A stretch of DNA of 64,000 bases from Asparagopsis taxiformis (Eukaryota > Rhodophyta > Florideophyceae > Bonnemaisoniales > Bonnemaisoniaceae), in NCBI GenBank assembly GCA_030407315.1, contig JALQPE010001846.1, positions 32,532 to 96,531 of the forward strand, read 5' to 3'. Within the stretch, counting starts at the first letter, position 1. The number at the start of each line of letters is the position of its first letter. The notes under the pieces were generated by a model. That model was not told where the DNA came from, did no database searches, and saw only the letters and a program-made list of their open reading frames with translations. The position numbers were made by a program, and so were the translations under genes. This document shows positions 51,733-63,243 of the stretch, in pieces.

Positions 51733-51944
51733 TGACGGGGAGTGAGGTGTCGCACTCCCGTCAGGAGGTGGAGCGATTACGCTACTCGGTGGACATCTCA
51801 CCACAACCACCTCCGCAGGAAAAGGCTGCAACTCCCTCTAGGGACCAAAGTCTTTCCCAGACACCAACCCTTCGGGTTCCCCCACAGGGACTCGAACCTC
51901 AAGGCCGAAAGCCTCATGCCTGCTTAAGGCCGCCCATTACGTAG
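51732..51944 (+). CDS. Small ORF overlapping the gag stop (70 aa)
   Basis: Begins at the ATG of ACTGATGACG, sharing two bases with the gag stop, the layout used for termination-reinitiation. It is Pro/Gln/Arg-rich, with no domain seen, and ends at TAG just before the protease frame. It could be the start of a pol frame later damaged, or chance. Confidence 0.3.
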   Translation: MTGSEVSHSRQEVERLRYSVDISPQPPPQEKAATPSRDQSLSQTPTLRVPPQGLEPQGRKPHACLRPPIT

Positions 51945-51946
51945 TA

Positions 51947-52650
51947 ATGGGTTCCATCGGACTCGATCCGTCAATTCTCACGCCCATGCGTATGGTGATG
52001 GACACCGGGTCCGGACCATCGGTCATCCATGAAAGGAGCTTACCCAAAATTGGGAACAATTCCAAGTCCCTACGGGGAAAGTTCCGCAACTGGCCGATGC
52101 TAACGGCAATCCTCTTCGGATAAAAGGCAAGATAATACTGTCCTTACAGTTAGGCCACAAGTCCTTTGAGGAAGAATTCTTCGTCGCGCCTAAGTTGGCC
52201 GTACCCCTCATCTTGGGAACTGGGGCAATGAATACCCACGTAGACGCAATTAGGTGCCGGGCCCAACGAATTGATATTCACGACGGCGGGTCGATAGCTA
52301 TCCTAGTGATGTCGCCTACGCGTAAAACATCCCCCACCCTTTCGTGCTACGTGGATGCCTCAAGACCCTCTAATGGGATTAACTTAGACCACCAGCCTCA
52401 TGGCATTCGATTGTCACAAAGTGTGAATGTTCCTCCGCGGAGTCAAGTAACAACTACTGTTGTATGTGCCGGTGGCGGCTTGAGTATACTCTCTCCGAGA
52501 GATCGGATCCTTCACCGACATCGTGTCTCTATCCCGAATGGGGTTGCGGAAGTCATCCCGCGACAGGAATTCCTGACTATATTAACTAACTTCGGTACAT
52601 CCGACAAGTACCTCCCTAAAGGGACAATTATAGGCTATGCCCTTCGGGCA
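51947..52650 (+). pseudogene. Retroviral-type aspartic protease region (frameshifted, truncated)
   Basis: The first frame has MDTGSGPSVIHE (52000-52035), the catalytic DTG of a retropepsin. A shift near 52055-52070 is needed to continue into QVPTGKVPQLADANGNPL and LAVPLILGTGAMNTH, the latter resembling the ILG motif of gypsy proteases. The second frame stays open to KGTIIGYALRA at about 52650, where element B begins. It is dead by shift and truncation. Confidence 0.75.
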
Positions 52651-52686
52651 CGTCTGTGTTTTCGGAAGTGGACGCGGACGTCCAGT
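52651..52686 (+). repeat. Left terminal repeat of element B
   Basis: Begins CGTCTGTGTTTTCGGAAGTG exactly as element A. The left neighbour is gypsy-like sequence, confirming the same element boundary at an unrelated site. Confidence 0.88.
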
Positions 52687-52774
52687 CTCTCTAGTACGGG
52701 TCCTAGTCGGCCCCGAGATTTACTAGAACAAATGAACGTCCGCGTCCAAAAAAAAATAAAAATTTTTTGGATGC

Positions 52775-52915
52775 GGACGTCCACTTTCTCTAGTACATAT
52801 GGCGGAATACTAGGACCCGACATCCACTTTCTCTAGTACATATGGCGGAATACTAGGACCCGACATCCACTTTCTCTAGTACGTTTGGCGGAATACTAGG
52901 ACCCGACATCCAGTA
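52775..52915 (+). repeat. 43-bp tandem array of element B (about 3 copies)
   Basis: Same unit as 7503-7815, with GTACATATGGCGG variants; about four units fewer than in A. Confidence 0.88.
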
Positions 52916-53029
52916 TAAAATATATCAGCGAAAACCGGGAGGGAAGAAATTACAGCGGATGGTAAATTCAGGTCCCATATCGGACCGTATTTTATTCTCT
53001 CATTTAGGAAACTGCTCGTATACAACACG

Positions 53030-53195
53030 TCTCTCTAGAATAGGGAATACATATCTGGTCAGAATAGGAAATAAATACCGGTTAGAATAGGAAATACGTA
53101 TCAGCCAGAATAGGAAATACGTATCCAGCCAGAATACGAAATACGTATCCAGCCAGAATACGAAATACGTATCCAGCCAGAATACAAAATACCTG
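53030..53195 (+). repeat. ~24-bp tandem repeat of element B
   Basis: Units of AGAATACGAAATACGTATCC plus AGCC; the same array as 7930-8080 in element A. Confidence 0.75.
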
Positions 53196-53214
53196 TCAGC
53201 ATATCGTCGATCAC

Positions 53215-55640
53215 CCATCTCCCTCACTATCACGTTCTCCCTACCATCCGAACGCCATGCACCACCATCCGCACATACTGCAAGAACCCTCACGACCTAG
53301 ATTACAAAAATCCGCTCCTTCCCAATTCCATCCCCGCTTTCCTCGACACCACCCCAGCCCATTACATCATCAAGACATCAAACACGAACATGGTCAGCAA
53401 AATCTTACACCACTTGAAACCCACTCTCACTTCTATCGTATGCCCCAAAATATACACATACCAGAAACACCTCACAGCTTCATTCCCCATCTTCCTACAT
53501 CCCTTCTTCACTCTCCTTCAGTCCTGCCGTTCCTGCTTCACCACTCCTGCATCACATACAAAACATCAACCCCAACAGTCAGATTCAAAAGCAACGCTTA
53601 CCACGACAGATATCCTAGAAACTCCCTTACTTACCTCTCCGAGAGGATGAGTGAATCATCCATCCTACACAAAATACAAACCATGATCCAAAAACCTTGC
53701 AATGAATAATCAAAGTCAGCAGTCCATATCTTCGCAAAACAAGTCTTGGTGCTCAATGAAACTTACCTTCCGTCATCACCATTCCTGCATCACCTACACA
53801 ATATCGGAATCAACCACAACAGTCAGACCCGAAACCAACCTTCCCTCGCTGCTTACTTTCAAAACTCGCACACTTACCTTCGCTCCACACAATACACACC
53901 ATGACTCAATAGGCTTCCAATGAAAAATATCGCATCAACGGAAATAGTCAGACTCAAAACCAAGCTTCCCTCGCTGCTTACTTTCAAAACTCGCACACTT
54001 ACCTTACCCGTTCCATCCTGCACACAATAAAAACCATAAGTCATGTAATCGTGTAGCCAAGAAAAGTAGTCAGCATTCCGCATCTTCGCACAACCGGTCT
54101 GGGCGCCCAATGTGACTTACCTTCCGTCATCACTATTCCTCCATCACCTACGCAACATCGGAATCAATCGCAACAGTCAGATTGAAAACCAACGTTTCCC
54201 TCGCTACATACCCTGAGAACTCGCAAATGTACCTCTCATCCATCCTACACACAATACAAACCATGATCCAAAAACCTTGCAATGAATAATCATAGTCAGC
54301 AGTCCATATCTTCGCAAAACACATCCTGGCGCTCAATGAAACTTACCTTCTGTCATCACCATTCCTGCATCACCTGCACAAAATCGAAATCAACAACAAC
54401 AGTCGGACTCAAAACCACATGTCCCTCTCAGCATACTCTCAAAACTTCCGCACTTTCCTTCGCTCGACACAATACGCACCATGACTTGATAAGCTTCCAA
54501 TGAATAAATATCGCATCAACTGCAATAGTCAGATTCGAAACAAACACTTCCCTCGATGCATACCCTCAGAACTCACTTACCCTCGTTTCATTCTACACAA
54601 AATACAGACCAAAAGTCAAAAATCTCACAACCAACAAATGAAGTCAACATTCCGCATCTTCGCACCACCGGACTGCGCGCTAAATGCAACTTACCTTCCG
54701 TCATCACCATTCCTGCATCACCTACAAAAAATCGAAATCAACAACAACAGTCGGACTGAAAACCCATGCTTCCCTCGCTGCATACCCTCAGAACTCACTT
54801 ACCCTCGTTGTATCCTGCACACAATAGAAACCATAAGTCAAAAGTTGTACAAAAAAATGTAGTCAGCATTCCATATCTTCGCGCAACTTAACTAGGCGCT
54901 CAATGTAACTTACCTTCCGTCATCACCATTCCAGAATCACCTACACAAAATCAGCATCAACCACAGCAGTCAGACTCAAAACCCACATTCCACTCACTGC
55001 ACCACATTCCACTCACTGCACCCCTCAAATGCTCGCCTACCTCCCTTCCACCCTTCAGCAAATATGCACCATGAATCACTAAGCTCCCAATAAATAAATA
55101 TTGCATAAAAGACGACAGTCAAATTCAAAACAAACACTTCCCTCGCTTCGTACCCTCCGAGGGTGAATCCTGAGTCAGGACGCACTTAACCTCTTCATCT
55201 CGTTACATCATACAAACAATACAACCAATAAGTCACAAATCGTGCAACGAAAAAATGTAGTCAGCATTCCATTTCATCGCGAAACCCGTCTTTAACCTCA
55301 ATGAAACTTACCTTACTTCATCACTATTCCTGCACCACCTATACAACATCAAAATGAACCAGAACAGTCAGACTAAAAACCCATGCATCCCTTATTGCAC
55401 ACCCGCGAGACTCACTTACTTACCTGCCTCCCATCGTTCACAACATGCAAACCATGACTCACGAAGCTTCTATTGAATCTATATCGCATCAACGACAACA
55501 GTACGACTCAAAACACACCCTTCCCTCGCTGCATACTCTCCAAACTGCCATACTCACCGTCGTTCTATCCTCTACACCAAAGAAAGGAAACACGGCCAAA
55601 GAACCTCAGCCAGTGACGGCGGAGAAGTGGAATTCCACAG
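53215..55640 (+). repeat. C/A-rich degenerate long repeats of element B
   Basis: Collinear with 8100-9895 but about 0.6 kb longer, through an extra repeat block around 53700-54280. No gene called. Confidence 0.78.
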
Positions 55641-56124
55641 GTTAACCTGCGGCGTCGACTGGACAGCTTTCAACGTCAGCTTAAGTCCTGCTGTGCATAC
55701 TCCATATCATCGCCGGTATTGAGATTAATAATGGCCCAAGCCATGGTCTCTGAACTCCCGAATGATGAGATCCGGATCGAGAACATCGAAATGGTATAAT
55801 CATATATATCACAATCCATTTGCTTCCCTTAAATGATCCCTGTAATATCTACTGTAAAGCACAAACTTATTCCATGAAGTTCGCAATTAATATAATTTTA
55901 TTATTTCAAATGAATTAATTGAAAATCCATCTCCCACGGCGGTCATTCGTCCTTCCAAGCAAACGTTTCCAGCAAAATGTATGACCTAGCAGTAGGTGAT
56001 GATTGATCGCTCAGGCACATTCCACCATTGGGCTGCCAGAAGTGAGCACAAAACTGATACCCACAAAACCACGAGAACATTACAAACGAGGTCTCGAACG
56101 CACATTTAGAATACAATATAAATA
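55641..56124. other. Segment before arm 1 of element B
   Basis: Near-identical to 9896-10365 in A, nothing recognised. Confidence 0.4.
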
Positions 56125-57895
56125 CTATACAACAAACTCTACTCGCTATCTCAGACGACGCGGCTCACAAGTGGCGTAGTCCCAATTTTCCGTAACGCCT
56201 TTCCTGATGCTTAAAAGTAAGAAACATGTCAAAACGTATATCAGAAATGAGTGCGAAAGTTTTCTGCACGGGAGATGATGGGCCACCAAATTGACTTTTT
56301 GGAAATTTTAGAATTTCTGGGCTGGCCAGCAATGCAATTGAGCCGGACATCCACCAGACGTCCATTCTGGGTTGTTCGTGTGCTGCTCACATCCACGCAT
56401 TACAGCAACCACGCAGGCGGGCCCACTGCTCATACGAAGTGCACGTAGTATGTGCAGCACGATGGATGAGTAGTGTTTGTCGTGAGAAAGTGGGGTGGGA
56501 GCATGTCGAAACAAGGACCAAAACTTCGCCCTGGCGTATTGAGCCTGAGCCTGGAATCGATCCTTCGTGAGATGTGGCTTTGCTTACAGTTGATGCTTAC
56601 AGAAGCCAGCGATGGCCCCGCTCGGGGCGTCGGATGGCTTCTTCTGGGGCCGTTGTGGCCAGATTAGACACCTTGATTTGAGTTGAATTTTGAGCCATTC
56701 TCAAAAACATGCACATGTGAACATGTTTTTGAGATGGGGGTGTGCCGTACGGCACTTTCGACCGCCCAAATCGATATAATTTTGCAATTTTTTTTCTGAC
56801 TGAAATTTTAGAATTTCTGGGCTCGCCAGCAATGCAATTGAGCTGGACATTCACCGGACGTCCATTTCAGGTTGGTCGAGTATTGCACATGGATACAGTT
56901 TTGCAGCTATTTCTCAGCCCAACATTTTAGAATTTCAGGGCTGACCAGCAATGTAACCGAGCCGGACTTCCACTGGACGTCCATTTCAAGCTAGGCGAGT
57001 GCTGCACATTTGCTCGCATCGCAGCAACTAAGCAAGTGTTGAGAGCACCGAGATGCCATGCAGACAAGAGGGAATCGGCTGCAAACGGCTTCCCTGGTCG
57101 GCGGCTGGATGTCTGGATGTGAATGGCTGCAAGCATGGAAATCTTGCTACCGCACGGCGCATACACACTGCAGCAGCACATCACTGACGCATGCGAAAGT
57201 TGGGTGCTGCAGTGCGTGGTTGTTTGTGTGTTTGTGTGTGTATGACGAACCTTGTGGTATCCCTAGGCGTGCACTGGTGCAAAAAGTTTGGACTGCCCCA
57301 TCGGTCGTACTTTGACGCATTTACATGCATCGGAGAACGACCAAGGAGGTAGAGCAGCAATCGCTGTTGGCTGAGCGTCCAAACTAGAGGGCTTTGGGCA
57401 ATGGTTCTATAGCAGTCATTTAAAGGACGCCCACCGTTGATGACTGAGATCCACGGTGTGTTTAGTATTCATGGTGTTGTCCTGCATTGGCGGACGTCGA
57501 AGACGAGTACTTCCAGTGAGCGTCCAAGGTGAACAGCTCAGCAGAGGATTATGATGTGGATGTGAAGGCATGGATGAGGCCAGCAGGAACGTTTCTGCAA
57601 GATGGGCGTGAGTGGGTAAGTGAGCGGGAGGGGCCGCTCGGGGCGCTTGGTAGCCTCTGGGGCCGTTGTGGCCAAATTAGAATCAAGCCTATGTCCGGCG
57701 GACGTCCTGAATTGCTTTATTTTTTGGGCTATTCTCAAAAACATGCACATGTGAACATGTTTTTGAGATGGGGGTGTGCCGTACGGCACTTTTGACCGCC
57801 CAAATCGATGTATTTTTGCATTTTTTTTCTGACTGAAATTTTAGAATTTCTGGGCTCGCCAGCAATGCAATTGCGCTGGTCATTCATCGGACGTC
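56125..57895 (+). repeat. Inverted arm 1 of element B
   Basis: Like arm 1 of A but one module shorter: the sequence passes directly from the partial module near 56300 to the block that in A follows the first full module, as expected from recombination between modules. Hairpins at 56700-56733 and 57734-57767. Confidence 0.88.
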
Positions 57896-60679
57896 TATAT
57901 GTGCTCAAGCGATTGCTGTCTGCTTCAAATACTTGAGACATTATTGCCCCACACGACATAAAGTCCCCCAACATGCGACGCCCATCAAACATAAACAATT
58001 TCATCCTCTTACTACATTCTAGTCGCACACATACATCCATCTCCAAAAAAAAATGTCATTTAAACACCACCAGTTCCGCTTCATCGTACGCCAATACCGC
58101 CCAGTCGCCCAGCAGACAAGCTAGCCGTGCAGAAAATAAGCACCGCCATCTACGACGGAAACGACTGGATCTCATCATCGCTCTCAGCATTTCCAACAAG
58201 CCCAACATGTTTCCCCTACGTCACCCTCCAAAACGATACCATTGTATACTTCTGCATTCTCCGTCAATTGCATTCATTCAATCTGCGCAATGAATTCTTC
58301 AATCTCGAAGCCGGCCGGGTTTTCTGCCTATCCTGCAATAATGGCATTGGAGAAAGTTCTCTAGCAATGGCCACTAAAGCCTTGATGCAACTACACGGTG
58401 CTGATTGCTTCTATCGCTTCCTCAAATCTGTCGACATTTACAACATACCATCCATCCGACACATTTCCAAACTAAAATAGACTGTTCATTGACAAACTCG
58501 TGTGTAGCCCCATTTAGACCACTCACCACTGGTATCTGCTGAGTCACCGCGCACTGCCCTGGTGCTCCCTCCTGAATTCGCTTGGGCTGTCTCAATACAT
58601 TCCGTACTATGCCTATGAAGCAGTCCCGTTATGGATCAGCGTTCTGCGTGTTCAGCACATCATCCCCACGTTACCAGAGCTGCAATTTCTCAGCGGTACG
58701 GGTATCATCAATCCTTAGCACAGATGTGATACAGCAGCCGATGCAGGTCAATTTCTAGACTCATAATTTTGCACTCAAGAAGGGAGATCGGTATGGAAAT
58801 TGTCCAGGCATAACAAACCGCCTGTCCTGCTCTCCTGCAGAGCAAGCTCCATCGATCCAGTTGATCAGGAACCTGGCGACATGTACTCGGCGTTCGTTCC
58901 GGACGCGGAAAGGGCAAATTGTTGTGTGGCGTTTGCAGATTCAGTCGCAACGGGAAGCGATGAAACTTTCCGCATGGCGTTTGACGGCGGTTTATCTGAG
59001 ACAGACATCGCGCGATCGGTGTTTCTGTCCAGATGAAGCTGGAGATCAATGCCGTATTTGAGCTGATAATTGGAGCAAAGATTTGAAACAAATTTTCTGT
59101 GCAAATTTACGACGCGACACGGCAGAGGGTGGATAACTCAACGTTAGATGTTATTGGTTGAGCCAACATTACAAGACCGTACCGACGACACGCGCAATCA
59201 TTGATTTTTCGCTCATTGCTTAGAGAGCAAAACTGTCCAATGGTCGTATCAAGTTAGACCAGCACATATTTCCGCAACATCTTGGTGGAACGAAGTCGGT
59301 GCTCACGAAAGCCTGAGAGCTGCCTTGAGTCGAGGCTTTTGTACGCCGCCTTATCTGTGGTAGTTTCATACTGCGTTGTTTCACCATTGGACTTGTGCCA
59401 CGCACACTTGGATCTCTCTCCATACGTACGTGTAGATAAGATGTGAATTGAGCTACAATAGCATACCAAACTGGAAACCAGTATCTACATGCTTTGTGAG
59501 AATATAATGCCTCTTCCTCGAGAAAAGGCCTCCTTCGGAGTACTAGATTTCATCCAACCATATCCATCCATCTCCCATCGCTTCAGCATGAAATCATCAC
59601 CTTCCATCCATCGCAACGTGCGTCTCTATCCAAACACCACTCTCCACACATCTCCCCGATCTTTCAGTCCGACCGTACCCGGCGGCGGCCGAGAGTAACG
59701 TACTGGCCATTGTTAAAAGCATCTACGACGGCAATGAGCGCATATATTAAATCCTTCTCTATGTGAACAGAGACCCTGATTGCCTCTCGTTTGTGGCAGA
59801 AATCAAACAAACACAAAGTGGGAGGATTTGTCTTGTTCCGACACCTGTCAAACCCCGATGCGCAGCACCAGGTAATCTGAATTGAAGGCGGTCGTATGCG
59901 GCCTGGAGCTCGGAGCCACGGTGCAAAATATGAAACAATACGTTTTGTAACCCCCCTACTGCAACTCGTCCATGCGAGAAGCAAAAGCTGCAGATTTTTA
60001 GCAAGTATCGATAGCTACAAAAAACCACTGCAACGTTTATTCCAGACTTGTATACATTTTCATTAGCAATTACATTACCAAACACGAATAGTATTGCATT
60101 AAGATTTTTATGAGAATGACAGGGGTCAGCGGCCGGGTTCCCTCCAGCTCAGCTTAGCTCAGCTCCGGATGCAGATGTGGTGAAGGGAAGAGAGAACAGT
60201 CAGATATTCTACCATAATCTGATTTGATTTGCAATCCGAGAACTTCTTGACTCCCAAATGGTGTAAACAGTATCCCTGCATATTGGCATCGACCAAAAGA
60301 ACTGCAGCACTAACTCAATTTTCATTGCAGAGATCAGCACAACGTATTCGTCTTGAGTGTCACAAGTTGCTCTTAGATGGCGCTAGCTCGAAGCTAGGAG
60401 AGTTGGTAGTTGTGCCGAGTCGGCGTCTTCGGTTTGATCGCTCGTGTGAATCATTTATGATATGATATGATATCCAAGCAAAATGGCAGGCAAGGAGATA
60501 CAAAGCCACGCAACAATCAAGCTTACCACATTCCCCAGCCAGAATCACCATAGCAATCCTTGCAGTCTGCATCCCACAGATCATCTTACGCAGTGCGTGC
60601 TGCCCAGGTCGTTATTCGGCCCTATCCAGAAACACTTTCAGGCCTAGTGCAACCAGTAGATCTGAAATGGAAATGGACG
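57896..60679. other. Central segment of element B (inverted relative to A)
   Basis: The same sequence as 12531-15157 but reverse-complemented with respect to the outer left end. Contains an extra piece of about 137 bp at 59818-59954 that A lacks (starting GGGAGG, ending CCCCCTA). Confidence 0.85.
58127..58480 (+). CDS. Hypothetical 117-residue protein in the centre of element B
   Basis: Counterpart of 14569-14922, read on the plus strand here because the centre is inverted. About four amino-acid differences; the CPSC of A reads CLSC. Function unknown. Confidence 0.3.
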   Translation: MQKISTAIYDGNDWISSSLSAFPTSPTCFPYVTLQNDTIVYFCILRQLHSFNLRNEFFNLEAGRVFCLSCNNGIGESSLAMATKALMQLHGADCFYRFLKSVDIYNIPSIRHISKLK

Positions 60680-62907
60680 TCCGGTGAATGACCAGCGCAA
60701 TTGCATTGCTGGCGAGCCCAGAAATTCTAAAATTTCAGTCAGAAAAAAAATGCAAAAATACATCGATTTGGGCGGTCAAAAGTGCCGTACGGCACACCCC
60801 CATCTCAAAAAACATGTTCACATGTGCATGTTTTTGAGAATAGCCCAAAAAATAAAGCAATTCAGGACGTCCGCCGGACATAGGCTTGATTCTAATTTGG
60901 CCACAACGGCCCCAGAGGCTACCAAGCGCCCCGAGCGGCCCCTCCCCGCTCACTTACCCACTCACGCCCATCTTGCAGAAACGTTCCTGCTGGCCTCATC
61001 CATGCCTTCACATCCACATCATAATCCTCTGCTGAGCTGTTCACCTTGGACGCTCACTGGAAGTACTCGTCTTCGACGTCCGCCAATGCAGGACAACACC
61101 ATGAATACTAAACACACCGTGGATCTCAGTCATCAACGGTGGGCGTCCTTTAAATGACTGCTATAGAACCATTGCCCAAAGCCCTCTAGTTTGGACGCTC
61201 AGCCAACAGCGATTGCTGCTCTACCTCCTTGGTCGTTCTCCGATGCATGTAAATGCGTCAAAGTACGACCGATGGGGCAGTCCAAACTTTTTGCACCAGT
61301 GCACGCCTAGGGATACCACAAGGTTCGTCATACACACACAAACACACAAACAACCACGCACTGCAGCACCCAACTTTCGCATGCGTCAGTGATGTGCTGC
61401 TGCAGTGTGTATGCGCCGTGCGGTAGCAAGATTTCCATGCTTGCAGCCATTCACATCCAGACATCCAGCCGCCGACCAGGGAAGCCGTTTGCAGCCGATT
61501 CCCTCTTGTCTGCATGGCATCTCGGTGCTCTCAACACTTGCTTAGTTGCTGCGATGCGAGCAAATGTGCAGCACTCGCCTAGCTTGAAATGGACGTCCAG
61601 TGGAAGTCCGGCTCGGTTACATTGCTGGTCAGCCCTGAAATTCTAAAATGTTGGGCTGAGAAATAGCTGCAAAACTGTATCCATGTGCAATACTCGACCA
61701 ACCTGAAATGGACGTCCGGTGAATGTCCAGCTCAATTGCATTGCTGGCGAGCCCAGAAATTCTAAAATTTCAGTCAGAAAAAAAATTGCAAAATTATATC
61801 GATTTGGGCGGTCGAAAGTGCCGTACGGCACACCCCCATCTCAAAAACATGTTCACATGTGCATGTTTTTGAGAATGGCTCAAAATTCAACTCAAATCAA
61901 GGTGTCTAATCTGGCCACAACGGCCCCAGAAGAAGCCATCCGACGCCCCGAGCGGGGCCATCGCTGGCTTCTGTAAGCATCAACTGTAAGCAAAGCCACA
62001 TCTCACGAAGGATCGATTCCAGGCTCAGGCTCAATACGCCAGGGCGAAGTTTTGGTCCTTGTTTCGACATGCTCCCACCCCACTTTCTCACGACAAACAC
62101 TACTCATCCATCGTGCTGCACATACTACGTGCACTTCGTATGAGCAGTGGGCCCGCCTGCGTGGTTGCTGTAATGCGTGGATGTGAGCAGCACACGAACA
62201 ACCCAGAATGGACGTCTGGTGGATGTCCGGCTTAATTACATTGCTGGCTAGCCCAGAAATTCTAAAATTTCGGGCAGAAAAAATTGTGAAAAATCAACGA
62301 TTTGGGCGGGTCGATTGTGCCGTACGGCACACCCCCATCTCAAAAACATGTTCACATGTGCATGTTTTTGAGAATAGCCCAAATTTTAATTCAAATCAGG
62401 GTGTCTAATTTGGCCACAACGGCCCCAGGAACCGGCCGCCGCCCCGAGTGGGGCCATCACTGGCTTCTGTAAGCACTAACTGTGAGGCTAAATGGCGCCG
62501 AAAGATGGGTCGATTCCAGGCTTTAAGCCTAAGTTATGCTAGGGAGAAATCTTCTTCCGTGTTTCATAATGGTCCCGCCTTACTCCCTCAACACAAACAC
62601 TACTCACCCATCACGTTACTCATATTCCGTGCACTTTGTATTAGTAGTGAGCCCGCTGGCTTAGTTTTCTGCAATGCGTCGATGTAGGCAGCACACGACT
62701 AACCTGAATTGGACGTCCGGCGGATGTCCAGCTCAGATGCATTGCTGGCCAGCCCAGAAATTCTAAAATTTCGGGCACAAAAAAATCTTGCAAAAATCAA
62801 CGATTTGGGCGGGTCGATTGTGCCGTACGGCACACCCCCATCTCAAAAACATGTTCACATGTGCATGTTTTGAGAATAGCCCAAATTTTAACTCAAATCA
62901 GGGTGTT
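60680..62907 (-). repeat. Inverted arm 2 of element B (truncated)
   Basis: Pairs with 56125-57895. Hairpins at 60804-60838 (one extra A), 61840-61873, 62339-62372 and 62842-62874 (one T short). It ends abruptly at about 62907, where unrelated DNA begins. Confidence 0.88.
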
Positions 62908-63243
62908 CCCCGGATAAAGGGGTGCTCGCAGCCGCCCAAAACCCGCCTAGCTTGACAGCTGTAATTTTAACACATTACACATCAAGGACACTGCCTGCTT
63001 CACGCCACCTCGTCAGGTTTCGAGAGCCCGACTCGGGCCCATTCCGAACGGACACTCACATCTCGATTGCCTCTCTTGCATTCCAGCGGTCACGATAGGT
63101 GTGTACCTAACAAAATTTCGGTTGTATTGTGTTATTATTTCCAGCGATTGGCGTTCACGACCATTCTTCAACGTGAAACATACCATCCACATCACTCAAT
63201 ACGTCAACGTCAACCATCTCTTTTCCTTTCCAACTCAACAACC
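62908..63243. other. Upstream region of the right-edge gene
   Basis: Non-repetitive, no gene. Starts at the breakpoint of element B and leads to the ATG at 63244. A pyrimidine-rich tract near 63200-63240 resembles a leader. No motif can be assigned. Confidence 0.35.

Larger units (their letters stand above)
49045..52650 (+). mobile_element. Gypsy-like LTR retrotransposon, 5' part only
   Basis: Predicted 5' LTR, a primer site, gag with a CCHC knuckle and a DTGS protease on the plus strand. It starts inside copia-4 integrase and is itself cut at 52650 by fold-back element B. Reverse transcriptase, integrase and 3' LTR are missing, so assignment to gypsy rests on the Gag and protease style. Confidence 0.7.
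52651..62907. mobile_element. Fold-back element B (10.3 kb, right end missing)
   Basis: Second copy of element A in the same outer orientation: left terminal repeat at 52651, shortened 43-bp array, 24-bp array, C/A-rich repeats, arm 1, inverted centre, arm 2. It breaks off at about 62907 inside the fourth module of arm 2, so the right domain and terminal repeat are absent. It interrupts the gypsy-like element at its protease. Confidence 0.85.
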
